DNA from: Diphasiastrum complanatum
Lineage: Eukaryota; Streptophyta; Lycopodiopsida; Lycopodiales; Lycopodiaceae
Assembly: GCA_029204225.1 (NCBI GenBank)
Contig: CM055093.1
Coordinates: forward strand, 35,166,525 to 35,230,524
Length of the DNA: 64,000 bases
Reading direction: 5' to 3'
The notes beneath the pieces were generated by a model, which did not search any database, was not told where the DNA came from, and was given only the letters and a program-made list of their open reading frames with translations. The position numbers and the translations under genes are program-made. This document shows, piece after piece, positions 35,101 through 45,208 of the stretch (its first letter is position 1; each line of letters begins with the position of its first letter).

Positions 35101-36571
35101 CATCAGGAGGGGGTAAAATACTTTACATGCATAATCATGGAAACCAAGATATCTCCTAGATAAGTAATACTAACATTTGGCAAATATCCTTTGATGGAAA
35201 ATGCACAACGGTAAGAACCATAGGCGCAACGTAAGGAACTGCAGAAATATCATGAGGCAAATCACAAAGATACTACACCAACCACCGAACCAGGAGGGAT
35301 ATCTACAGTATGTGCAGGAGCAACAGTAGAAACACCACCAAGGTATGCGTCATCAGTATCAATGAAATTAGGAATGACCACTGAACACGGTATCTGTGAA
35401 TCAAGGCATATTGTCGCTAGGCACTCAACAACACCCTGTAGATCTGGAGCAACATCAACCTGTAAAGCTGGAGCAACACCAAGGTACTTAGCTTCAACCT
35501 GTAGAGTTGACTCTAACTCGCTACGTGTGTCGGTCTGAGAGTCGATCACTATACAAGAAGACTCAACATGTATTGATATGTGTGACTCAATCTCAATAGG
35601 ACTATGTGACGCAACAATAAGACTATATTTCTCGACCATAGATGAACTACGATTCTGAATCACGATTCAGAATCGCGGTCCCAATCGCAATTCGGAAAAA
35701 ACCAAAAACGTTTAGAATCTTTTTCTTTTTCTTTTTTGAAATTGTTTTTGGGCAATATGGGTATCAGATGAAAGCTCTAATTAAGAGCATTATTAATGTG
35801 TAGTTTGCCAACTATTTCGGGTGCAGGATGGTCCAATTTAGGTGCATTATTCCATGTTGGGTTCTATCAAGGATAAAAATTCAAAACTAACCTCTAGCCT
35901 ATTCGTTACGATCACAGATGGTTCCAATGAGACAGAGACATAGAACTGTAGAGCAATTGTTCCTCGCTTTTTGCTTCGAGGGGCGCTACCCCCCTTGCAC
36001 CCCCCCCCCCGTAGATAAAAATGGGGGTCCAAATGCGCGTTGATAAGGGCCCAATATTTAGCCCAAACTGTAGCATTAACATTTACTGAGAACCAGAGCA
36101 AATAACAACCAAATAGCTATTGAAAATAAGATCTATTTGTGCCTTATATACTGCACTTCTGGGAGGCAAAACTGGTTTGACCATTGCTCCCCTAAAAAAA
36201 TTTCAGCCATAAGCTATTTTTCCAAATTTTTTTTTTTTTTTGTGCACGATTCTGGGTTCGAATCGCGGTTCGCGATTTTCTGCAACAATAGGACTATGTG
36301 GCTCTATCACTATCTCAGGACTATGTGAAGCCTCAACCTCACATGCGGAACGTAACACAAAAAGAGCAGTAGCAAATAGAAGATCTTCTAAAAATATGCC
36401 CCATATGAGAGTAGGATGAGCCCACAAAGAAGCCATCCTAATTTTCATAACATCTGAACATGAATAAGTGAAAAAATAATTAAAATTATTCACCCAGTCG
36501 GTGAATTCGACAATGCCACAAGATGTTGAGGAAAAACCGAAATACTTAGGAAAAGAGAAATGTGTCATCAT
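35101..36571 (-). pseudogene. Ty3 relic: gag-like N-terminal region, split by a small insertion
   Basis: The - strand frame from 36571 starts MMTHFSFPKYFGF and contains EFTDWVNNFNYFFTYSCSDV, reminiscent of the Ty3 gag helical region (EF..W...FF). It then has repeated SHSPIVIEPHSP-type words. The word-array element at about 35668-36282 interrupts it, and the SHSPIEIESH words resume at 35663-35262. It lies directly upstream of the integrase end with protease and RT missing, so a large internal deletion is likely. Gag assignment is by weak resemblance and position. Confidence 0.5.
35668..36282. mobile_element. Palindromic-word element (GAATCGCGATTC words)
   Basis: The left end CAGAATCGCGG and the complement of the right end CGCGATTTTCTG form a short inverted repeat. 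Words of GAATCGCG/CGATTC type fill about 30-40 bp at each end, next to T-rich tracts. The internal core GGGCAATATGGGTATCAGATG matches 2975-3095 and, more loosely, the arms of 7481-8259. An uninterrupted run of Cs lies near 36000. I could not resolve a clean target duplication, because the host sequence itself is repetitive here. Confidence 0.65.
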
Positions 36572-36608
36572 TTCATATATGTATATGTATATGTGTGTGT
36601 GTATATAT

Positions 36609-36818
36609 CAGACATGAGGGTCCAGGCCGGACGCTGGCATTCTGCGTCCGCGTCCGGGGTCCGACCCGAACGTGTCCGACGTCTGACCCCCGGACGCAGG
36701 GTCGGCATACGTGTCCTTTTTTATTTTTTTAAACCTAATTAACACTAAAAAAAAAAAATTTAAAAAGGGGTGGACCCGAACGCGCCCCTGGCGCGTCCGT
36801 GTCCACCATCCGCTTCCT
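36609..36818. mobile_element. Palindromic-word element (GGACGC/GCGTCC words) in a TA/GT-rich site
   Basis: About 100 bp dense in GTCC, GGAC and GCGTCC words (CAGACATGAGGGTCC ... GCATACGTGTCC) is followed by an A/T tract and a second GC-rich block (GGTGGACCCGAACGCGCC ... GCGTCCGTGTCC). TA-rich DNA flanks both sides (GTATATAT on the left, TTATATAT on the right). The layout is the same as in the GGTACC elements, but the words differ. There is no coding capacity. The limits are approximate. Confidence 0.6.
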
Positions 36819-36900
36819 TATATATATATATATATATATCATAGGTACCGCGGTACCACAATATAATAATATTTTTATTATTTAATATTTTTTTAAATCC

Positions 36901-37301
36901 CAGCCGGCCTCAGCTTGGGCCCAGCCTAGCCAGCCAGGTGATTTGCATGGGGTGACGAGGCATTGACAGCTCCTCTTGTCCGCAAGAGACCAGGCAGGCC
37001 CAAGGGTGCACTGAACAAGAAAGGCAAGGCACAGAAACTGCCAGGGAGGAGAGGACGACCACGCAGGGCTCCAGGTACAGGTAGAGGTGCAGTATCACAG
37101 CCAGTTGGAGCAGGTGTTGTTGGTTTGGCCTGCTTGGGGGCTGATGCGGAGGCTGATTGGGAGGATGAGGATGACGAGTCTTCCCCCTCGGATACACAGC
37201 CCATGCCAGTTCCAGACAGGCAGAGGTATCGGCTGCGAGAGTCAGCTCGGGGCCCTGAGTTGTCTCCAGAGCATTCGTCTGAGTCAGAGCCAGAGCATTG
37301 A
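36901..37301 (+). pseudogene. AT-hook C-terminal exon of the hAT transposase, in deleted copy A
   Basis: The frame encodes RKRPGRPKGALNKKGKAQKL and PGRRGRPRRAPG, two AT-hook-like motifs, then an acidic tail (DWEDEDDESSPSD) ending SESEPEH and TGA (37299-37301). No ATG opens the frame. A one-base deletion near 36950, relative to copy B, lies just before the AT-hooks. It could be translated only from an alternative start. Confidence 0.7.
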
Positions 37302-37823
37302 TTGTGGCTCTGTTGTATGAGTTTCAGTAGTTTGTCTCTAGCAGACGGTCTACCATTGTACTCAGATGATTTTTCACATTATATACAGTGTTTGGCCTAC
37401 ATTATTTGCTGCACATTGTGCGTATGTCGCTCTGTACATGTGATGCTTTATTTTATGTCGAAAAATTCTATGTGCGTGTCTGAATCCTATTTTCATTTAA
37501 TTTCGTTTGAAGTGAATGCTAGCTTCACATATATGCACCTACATCATGAGCACAGCAATCACCCCTACACCCCAAACGACATTTCATAAACACATGTAAT
37601 ACATCTGCATTAAAAAAATTATAGACATTGCATCTTACATGACCAGGCTCGCATTGCACAAAAAACAACTATGTATATATTCAACCGTTGTATCAAGATA
37701 ACATCACATATACTGTCATTTTTTTAAGCAGCCATCTAGTTATTTGCTGCACCATAAACTGCCAAAAACTACATAGCAACAGTCCGCCACATACGGTTGG
37801 ACCTCATCTATTCTAAACATCTC

Positions 37824-38189
37824 TCACTGATCCTCCACCGACTCCTCGCCCTCGTCTGGTGCATTGTTTTGTCGCTCTTGCTCTGCCTCTCGGTTAGCCC
37901 GAGCTGCCTCCTGGTTAGCCTGACGTCTGGCCGCCCTTTCCCTGACCATGATGAGCTGCCGTCGTGTGAAATTCATTCCGATCTGCTCATCCAGATCCAG
38001 CTCGACAGCGGGGATAGGACCCTCAACGGGGGTGGGTGGCTCCGGTTCCGGATTTCTCTGTCGAGTTTGTCGCAGCATCTCTCGGATATCTGCCTCTTGC
38101 TTCCGATGCCTCTCGTTGTGCCTTCGAATATCTTCCTCAAGCTTCCTCCTGGCTTCGCCCTCGGGCTTCGGTGGTATGCGCTCTGCCAT
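37824..38189 (-). CDS. Convergent accessory gene of hAT family, copy A (charged 121-aa protein)
   Basis: From ATG 38189 the frame gives 121 residues starting MAERIPPKPEGEARRKLEED. It is dominated by Arg, Glu, Lys and Gln and is likely helical or coiled-coil (RRKLEEDIRRHNERHRKQEA ... QANQEAARANREAEQERQNN), with a central Pro/Glu segment and an acidic C-terminus EGEESVEDQ. An in-frame upstream extension of 14 residues lacks ATG. The same gene is intact in copy B and degraded in copy C, always on the strand opposite the transposase. That conservation argues for a real gene. I recognise no domain; a role in DNA binding or transposase assembly is only inference. Confidence 0.7.
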   Translation of the reverse strand: MAERIPPKPEGEARRKLEEDIRRHNERHRKQEADIREMLRQTRQRNPEPEPPTPVEGPIPAVELDLDEQIGMNFTRRQLIMVRERAARRQANQEAARANREAEQERQNNAPDEGEESVEDQ

Positions 38190-38764
38190 CTCGATCGACC
38201 TTCTCCTCACAGCACCCTGGTCCTTGAACACCCTCTCACAGCACCCTAGCTCTCAAACAGCCTGTCACCGGCTCTCGCTTGCTCTCTCACTGTCTATCAC
38301 TAGCTCTCTCACAGGCCTATATGCTTGGAATAAACATTACACTCAGTTGAATTGTTTGCAAAACTCAATGGCATTGTGAGTGCCTATTTATCCCCACAGC
38401 CTGATCGGCCATGTGGATCCCCATCATCCCTCCATGTGCCTCTGTACCTGCCCCATGTGATGCTCCCCCCTGTGTTGGTCTCCCATTGGGCCCATGGTCT
38501 GCTCACCCTCACCCACAATGCTCATGTGCCTCTGTACTCTGTACATGTGATGCTACCCCCCTGTGTTGGTCTCCCATTGGCCCCTCGGTCTGCTCACTCG
38601 CAGTGCCCATGTGCCACTGTAACAGTCCCCTATGTCATGTACTGTACCTTCTTTTTTTACACCCTAAACCCCCTTTTTTTACTTTTTTTTGTCCTTTTTT
38701 TGGTAGTTAATATGCAAAAATTAAATATTAAAAATATTAACAAATAAAAAAAATATTAAAAATG

Positions 38765-38864
38765 GTACCGCCCTTGTACCGTGGATCCCAGGGCGGTACC
38801 GTACCGGCGGTACCACTAATATGGTACCGGCGGTACCATACCAGCGGTACCACGAGGTACTATG
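38765..38864. repeat. GGTACC-word array at the 3' end of hAT copy A
   Basis: Successive words GGTACCGCCCTTGTACC, GGCGGTACC, GGTACCGGCGGTACC and CAGCGGTACC are packed into 100 bp, preceded by a long A-rich tract. The same array closes copies B (45008-45109) and C (57248-57347). Confidence 0.9.
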
Positions 38865-38879
38865 ATATATACGTATACA

Positions 38880-38910
<31 letters not shown>
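38865..38910. repeat. TA microsatellite between hAT copies A and B
   Basis: This 46-bp ATATAC/TATATA spacer separates the end of A from the start of B. It supplies the ATATATAT target sites of both. Confidence 0.9.
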
Positions 38911-38998
38911 CATAGGTCCCGCGGTACTGGGTACCACGGATCCCGGTACCGCGGGACCATACTGGTACCGCGGTACCATGATGGTACCGCGGTACCAC
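38911..38998. repeat. GGTACC-word array at the 5' end of hAT copy B
   Basis: The words CCGCGGTACTGGGTACC, CGGATCCCGGTACCGCGGG, GGTACCGCGGTACC and a second GGTACCGCGGTACC follow each other. Copy A keeps only one such word here, so array length varies between copies. Confidence 0.9.
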
Positions 38999-39281
38999 AA
39001 TATAATAATATATTTATTATTTAATATTTTTTTTAATTTTTTTTTACCTAAACCTACCCGCCCCCCTCGCATTTCCTCTGAAATTTTTTTGAGCCCTCTC
39101 CGCCCTGCCATCGCTGCTGGTTTTTCTTGCCTGCCTTTGATTCCTTGCGTCGCCCATCGCCCACGCAACGCCCTGCCTTGCATCTGATTTCCTTTGCCCT
39201 GCACTCGCCCATTTTCAGCGTCTCTCCAACAGTGAACCCTGCTGTTTTTTTTCCAGCAATCCATCCCTCATTTCATCTGCA

Positions 39282-42200
39282 ATGGTGCAATCCGACCTTT
39301 CCGGTCTGTGGGACGAGGTAGACATTGTCAGGCGGGTTGCCGACAAGGCCAACAAGACCGGTCAGAAGATTGTGCGCTGCCGATACTGTCTCGTCGAGTT
39401 TGCTGCATCCCTCACTCGCCTTAAAGGCCATCTGCTCGGTGCACGCGCCAAAAATGGTGCCACCTTGAATGCTGCCCCTTGTGGCAGCATGACCGTCCCC
39501 GACAGGCAGCGACTACTGGACACCTACGGGCCGCGGCTCGTGGCAGGGGAGAACACCATTTCGGAGGGCGTTCTCCGATTTTGCACCGCTCCTTATGTGA
39601 CTAACCCAGAGTTGTTGCCTGCTTGGCTGGCACGCACGAGGAGAGGGAGTGCATCCTCCTCTGGTCCCTTTGCCCCTCAGACAGCTCTGCCTCATGCACC
39701 CCCATCTGCTCAGATTCCGGTGGATCCCGTCCCATCGCGTCCGACAGTTGCCACTGCGGTTCCACCTACGACTTTCTCATGGACTCTCCGCCACCCGAGC
39801 AGGCCCAGGATGGTATTGGGCGGGCCTTCGAGGATGTGGAAGAGATCCCTTCTTCCTTCCCTTCCCATCCGGATGACCTCCTCAGCCAGCAGTTTTCGTA
39901 CCCCATGCCAGATGTTGCCCCTCCACCAGTGCACCCCACCTATGCTGCTGCACCCATCCCTGCCAGTGCATCCCACTCTCCCCATTCCACGTCTACAGCC
40001 GATGCATCCACCAGCGCCCAGCCTATCGCGTCATCGTCCATTCCCGTCACGGTTGGTGCACCGTGCTGGAGGTCCACCACCCGTCGTCCACCAGGGAGAG
40101 CCCTCGTGCAGCAGACCATTCGCGGCGCGCATCAGCCGCACATGGACAGAGAGGCCACACAGGCCGTGGCCAGTCTGGTATACGAGCTGAACCTGCCCTT
40201 TGCCATCACCGACTCTGAGCCCTTCAGAAGGGCCTTCCGCCTTGCACAGTCTGTCAGCCCTAGCTGGAGAGTCCCTAGTTCAGAGGTTGTCCGCACACAC
40301 ATGCTGAGGGATAGGGTCGAGTCCTTGTCTAGAGAGATGGAGCCTCTGCGTCGGCACTGGGCCACTTACGGTTGCAGCATCATGTCCGATGGCTGGACTG
40401 ATGTCAGGAGGAGGCCGATCCTCAACATACTGGTCTCCAGCTGCATGGGCACACAGTTTTTGAGGGCAGTGGATTGCAGCAGGGGGGGGAGAGTCATATC
40501 TGCAGAGTTCATGTTTGATGTCATCAGGTCTTCCATCCTAGCCATAGGCCCACAGCATGTCGTCACGGTGGTGACGGACAATGCCACGAACTGCATTCAG
40601 ATGGGTGTACTGCTAGAGGCCGAGTTCCCTCATATTGTTCATACCCCCTGTGCAGCCCACGGCATAGACCTTTTGATGGGGGACATTGGAGCACTTCCCT
40701 GGGTTAGAGCCATCGTCCGGGAGGCCCTCTTCCTGGTGACTTTTGTCACCAGAAAGAGGCGTGTTCTTGCCATGTTCCGGGTGTTTAGCCATCTGGACCT
40801 CCGTAAGCCAGCCCCCACGCGCTTTGCATTCGACTTGGTGGTCATCGACCGTTTGATCAGGTGCAGGGCCCAGCTTCTACAGATGGTTGCCAGTGATCTT
40901 TGGGGTGCCAGTACATTTCCGCACACTGAGGATGGGGAGCACTTTTCTTCCACGGTGAGGGGAGACCAGTTCTGGAGGGATGCACAGACATTGTCAGGAC
41001 TGCTTCGACCACTCTACATTGTGCTCCGCATGGCTGACAGCGAGGGGTCGACACTTGGACTGGTGTATGAGCTCATGGACCGGATTGGACAGTTCTTGCA
41101 GCTGCCCATCTTGCAGCCAGAGAGGTAAGCGGTACAGTGTTGCAATTGACCTTTATCTTTTCAGTACTTGCTAGTTTGTTTTTCTGTCAATGTTAAGCTT
41201 TTTCGTAATGCCCTAAACCACATGCCCCTCACCTGCAGGATGACAGAGCTGAAGTTCATATGGGAGACGCGATGGAACTACTTCCACAGGAGTATCCACA
41301 GCGTTGCACACATGCTGCATCCCCTCTTCCTCTCTCCGACACAGATCGCAGACAGGGAGCTCGAGGCCGATTGGCTTCAGTACATTCACAGGGTGGGTCC
41401 ACACATAGGTTTGGATCCTATCAGGCTCATGGAGGAGCTCGCTGCATTTCGTTTCGGCATGGGCACATTCGCCACCCGGCTGCCCAGGATCCAGAGAGGA
41501 GGCAGCTACCCATTACCTGGTGGACCATGTTCGGTAGCACATACCCATCTATACAGCGTCTTGCACTGCGTGTTCTTTCTCAGGTATGCATCTCATTTTA
41601 TCCTCCATTTTTTGTGTTTCGTTGAAGTTTCACCTCTGCCACAATGTGCTGAAGTATTTCAATGCACGCACCACAGGACTGTGCTGCCTCTGTGTGTGAG
41701 CGTAATTGGAGCACATGGGCACTGATTCACACGAGGAGAAGAAACCGCTTGTCAGTGAGTCAGTTGGAGCGGTTGGTGTTCTGTAGCACCAACGCACGTC
41801 TCGCCAGGAGGCTTCCGACCATTACGAGCGCATTGCAGGTGATAAGCTAATCTTTCATAGCATGTTGGTTGACTCCTGGTATGTTGGTTTCATTTTTTGA
41901 AAAAGTTGTCTCTCTGACATGCAAATTTTAAACCTTGCAGACGAAGATATCTGATTTGGAGCGCCAGGTTGACTTGCCTACGGACAGCACCCATCCCATG
42001 CCTGCAGATGACCTGGGCACACAGTTGATGGCAGAGAGAGAGAGGGAGCTTGCCGAGATGAGAGAGAGAGAGCTTGGGCTTGAGCACAGAGAGCCCCCAT
42101 TGTATGAGGCAGATGAGCCAGTGTCAGAGGATGAGCATGATGAGGATGAGCCCATTCGGGTTGTGTTTGCCAGACCAGAGAGGGATGAGGCAGATTATAC

Positions 42201-43569
42201 AGGTGCAGGGCACACGCCACGGGCAGGGGTCACAGGTGCATCACGTGGCAGAGGTGGGACACATGGCACAGGTTATACCGGCAGACAGGCAGGGCACACA
42301 GGGGGGGGCAGTGGCATACCTACCTATGTCGACATGATGGAGGAGGCTCTTGATAGAGGGCAGAGTGGTTTAGATGCTGGTCCCGCAGATGTTTGGATGC
42401 GTGCAGCACAGAGTCATGGCCGTTACTACGACAGCACACCAGAGGAGGCACCTGATGACTTTCATTGCACAGATTGGGAGGCCATGCAGGGTCTACAGGG
42501 TGCACATGATGAGGCACGGGATGAGGCTTGGGTTGATTCAGGGGTTGGTGCACAGGATGATTCAGAGGTCGGTGCACAGGATGATTTAGAGGCTGGTGCA
42601 CAGGATGAGTCCCAGAGCCCAGAGCATTTGTATTCGGATGCCCAGCTGGCCGACTTGGTTGCCACATTGGATTCAGAGGCCCAGCAGATGCCGAGTGTCA
42701 GGGCGCCCCCATCATCTCTTGCCAGCATGCCACACACAGAGTCCCAGCCAGAGCAGCCGCATGAGGTGCCTACAGTTCCTCCAGCTCCTCAGAGGGTGTA
42801 TGTGCGTCGCACAGCTCCTCCAGTGCCACCGATGCCATTTAGGCCTGCATCCCCTCCATCGCCGTCCACTTCTGCAGCACCAGGTCTCCATGGCAGGCCA
42901 CCATCTGTGCCCAAGTTTTCTCTTGCAGCGCCCACATCCACAGTGGCTCCTCCAGTGGCAGCACCCACGTCACATCCTCCTCCTTTGGCAGCACCCAGGA
43001 TGTACCAGTACCGGCCACCACAGCGCCCCTTTCAGTACATATCGCCACTGTACTCGCCTCCTGCATAGCCAGTTCCTCCACCTGCAGCAGCCCCACGGGC
43101 ACACACTCCACGAGCTCATCCTCCTCGCTCAGTTGCACAGGGAGTTCCCTCTTTTGCTTCCCTATCCCAGCCGGCCTCAGCTTGGGCCCAGCCTAGCCAG
43201 CCAGGTGATTTGCATGGGGGTGACGAGGCATTGACAGCTCCTCTTGTCCGCAAGAGACCAGGCAGGCCCAAGGGTGCACCGAACAAGAAAGGCAAGGCAC
43301 AGAAACTGCCAGGGAGGAGAGGACGACCACGCAGGGCTCCAGGTACAGGTAGAGGTGCAGTATCACAGCCAGTTGGAGCAGGTGTTGTTGGTTTGGCCTG
43401 CTTGGGGGCTGATGCGGAGGCTGATTGGGAGGATGAGGATGACGAGTCTTCCCCCTCGGATACACAGCCCATGCCAGTTCCAGACAGGCAGAGATATCGG
43501 CTGCGAGAGTCAGCTCGGGGCCCTGAGTTGTCTCCAGAGCATTCGTCTGAGTCAGAGCCAGAGCATTGA
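39282..43569 (+). pseudogene. hAT transposase (BED finger, DUF659, dimerisation domain, AT-hooks), copy B
   Basis: The likely exons are 39282-41124, 41239-41583, 41677-41838 and 41941-43569, all with GT-AG borders. Residues 1-70 form a BED-type finger (C33, C36, H50, C66). A Pro/Ser-rich linker follows, then the DUF659 catalytic part (GCSIMSDGWTD, VVTDNATN, TPCAAHGIDLLMGDIG). Exon 3 carries the C-terminal hAT dimerisation motif (SVCERNWSTWALIHTRRRNRL). Exon 4 adds a long acidic and Pro-rich extension with two AT-hooks (KRPGRPKG, GRRGRPRR). Compared with copy C there is a 31-bp deletion near 39767, a one-base deletion near 41472 and a TAG (43066-43068) where C has CAG. The gene is therefore dead but informative. 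Confidence 0.9.
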
Positions 43570-44092
43570 TTGTGGCTCTATTGTTTTAGGTTCAGTAGTT
43601 TGTCTCTAGCAGTCGGTCTACCATTGTACTCAGATGATTTTTCACATTATATACAGTGTTTGGCCTACATTATTTGCTGCACATTGTGCGTATGTCGCTC
43701 TGTACATGTGATGCTTTATTTTATGTTGAAGAATTCTATGTGCGTGTGTGAATCCTATTTTCATTTAATTTCGTTTGAAGTGAATGCTAGCTTCACATAT
43801 ATGCACCTACATCATGAGCACAACAATCACCCCTACACCCCAAACGACATTGAATAAACACATGTAATACATCTGCATTTAAAAAAATTACAAACATTGC
43901 ATCTTACATGACCAGGCTCGCGTTGCACAAAAAACAACTATGTATATATTCAACCGTTGTATCAGGATAACATCACATATACTGTCATTTTTTTAAGCAG
44001 CCATCTAGTTATTTGCTGCACCATAAACTGCCGAAAACTACATAGCAACAGTCCGCCACATACGGGTGGACCTCATCTATTCTAAACATCCC

Positions 44093-44458
44093 TCACTGAT
44101 CCTCCACCGACTCCTCGCCCTCGTCTGGTGCATTGTTTTGTCGCTCTTGCTCTGCCTCCCGGTTAGCCCGAGCTGCCTCCTGGTTAGCCCGACGTCTGGC
44201 CGCCCTTTCCCTGACCATGATGAGCTGCCGTCGTGTGAAATTCATTCCGATCTGCTCATCCAGATCCAGCTCGACAGCTGGGACAGGATCCACAGCGGGG
44301 GCGGGTGGCTCCGGTTCCGGATTTCTCTGTCGAGTCTGTCGCAGCATCTCTCGGATATCTGCCTCTTGCTTCCGATGCCTCTCGTTGTGCCTTCGGATAT
44401 CTTCCTCAAGCTTTCTCCTGGCTTCGCCCTCGGGCTTCGGTGGTATTCGCTCAGCCAT
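44093..44458 (-). CDS. Convergent accessory gene of hAT family, copy B (charged 121-aa protein)
   Basis: The 121-residue frame from ATG 44458 is nearly identical to that of copy A. The visible differences lie in the central Pro segment (PPAPAVDPVPAVELD against PPTPVEGPIPAVELD) and one Gln/Arg exchange. It retains the charged helices (KLEEDIRRHNERHRKQEADI; MVRERAARRRANQEAARANR). It faces the transposase gene, with their ends about 520 bp apart. Retention of an open frame while the transposase has decayed suggests selection or youth; the two cannot be separated by eye. The function is unknown. Confidence 0.72.
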   Translation of the reverse strand: MAERIPPKPEGEARRKLEEDIRRHNERHRKQEADIREMLRQTRQRNPEPEPPAPAVDPVPAVELDLDEQIGMNFTRRQLIMVRERAARRRANQEAARANREAEQERQNNAPDEGEESVEDQ

Positions 44459-45007
44459 CTCGATCGACCTTCTCCTCACAGCACCCTGATCCTTGAACAC
44501 CCTCTCACAGCACCCTGGCTCTCAAACAGCCTCTCATAGCTTGTCACCGGCTCTCGCTTGCTCTCTCACTGTCTATCACTAGCCCTCTCACAGCCTCTGA
44601 AAATGCCGACCACAATGGCATTGTGAGTGCCTATTTATCCCCACAGCCTGATCGGCCATGTGGATCCCCATCATCCCTCCATGTGCCTCCGTACCTGCCC
44701 CCATGTGATGCTCCCCCCTGTGTTGGTCTCCCATTGGGCCCATGGTCTGCTCACCCACAATGCCCATGTGCCTCTGTACTTGCCCCCATGTGATGCTACC
44801 CCCCTGTGTTGGTCTCCCATTGGCCCCTCGGTCTGCTCACTCGCAGTGTCCATGTGCCATTGCAACAGTCCCCTGCATCATGTACTGTACCCTCTTTTTT
44901 TACACCCAGAACCCCCTCTTTTTACTTTTTTTTGTCCTTTTTTGGTAGTTAATATGCAAAAAAAAATTACTAAAAATATATTAAAAAATAAAAAAAAATA
45001 TTAAAAA

Positions 45008-45109
45008 TGGTACCGCCCTGGTACCGCGGATCCCAGGGCGGTACCGTACCGGCGGTACCACTGATATGGTACCGGCGGTACCATACCAGCGGTACCAGAG
45101 GGTACTATG
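45008..45109. repeat. GGTACC-word array at the 3' end of hAT copy B
   Basis: The array has the same order of words as in copy A (GGTACCGCCCTGGTACC, GGCGGTACC, GGTACCGGCGGTACC, CAGCGGTACC), ends GGGTACTATG and lies after an A-rich tract. Confidence 0.9.
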
Positions 45110-45203
<94 letters not shown>

Positions 45204-45208
45204 CTTTA
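45110..45208. repeat. TA microsatellite merging into a GA tract
   Basis: (TA)n from 45110 to about 45160 is the target site of copy B. The (GA)n that follows is the tail (TC-rich on the - strand) of the LINE-type copy next to it. Confidence 0.85.

Larger units (their letters stand above)
36840..38864 (+). mobile_element. hAT copy A: internally deleted element keeping accessory genes
   Basis: This element starts CATAGGTACCGCGGTACC and ends GGTACTATG. It is flanked by ATATATAT and ATATATAC within TA microsatellites. About 60 bp of the 5' end joins directly to sequence equivalent to copy B from 43168 onward, so about 4 kb including the catalytic part of the transposase is missing. It retains the AT-hook exon (36901-37299) and the complete convergent second gene (37824-38189). 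The similarity to copy B over the shared 2 kb is very high. Confidence 0.9.
38911..45109 (+). mobile_element. hAT copy B: full-length two-gene element, TSD ATATATAT
   Basis: This 6.2-kb element runs from CATAGGTCCCGCGG to GGTACTATG and is flanked on both sides by ATATATAT. The 5' array (38911-38998) of GGTACC, CCGCGG and GGATCC words adjoins an A/T tract (39000-39050). A multi-exon transposase follows (39282-43569), then a long 3' region with the convergent second gene (44093-44458), an A/T tract and the 3' word array. Its coding DNA is clearly more GC-rich than the surrounding intron. The transposase is inactivated by small lesions, so this copy is probably no longer autonomous. Confidence 0.92.

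Noticed and set aside
35612-36290. CAACAATA on both sides of the 35668-36282 element as its target duplication
   Set aside because: The left copy (35612-35619) lies about 50 bp outside the element end, and both copies are followed by the same host words. It is a repeat of the Ty3 gag-like sequence.
37797-38379. Overlapping + strand ORFs antisense to the convergent hAT gene (also 44066-44539, 56539-56950)
   Set aside because: They are shadows of the - strand gene. The - strand product has a protein-like charged composition and a shared ATG, while the + strand ones are Ser/Leu-rich without a common start.
38911-45109. Assigning copies A-C to MuDR or PIF/Harbinger because of the two-gene layout
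   Set aside because: The DUF659 and hAT dimerisation motifs and the 8-bp duplications point to hAT; there is no MULE or DDE/Myb-type domain.
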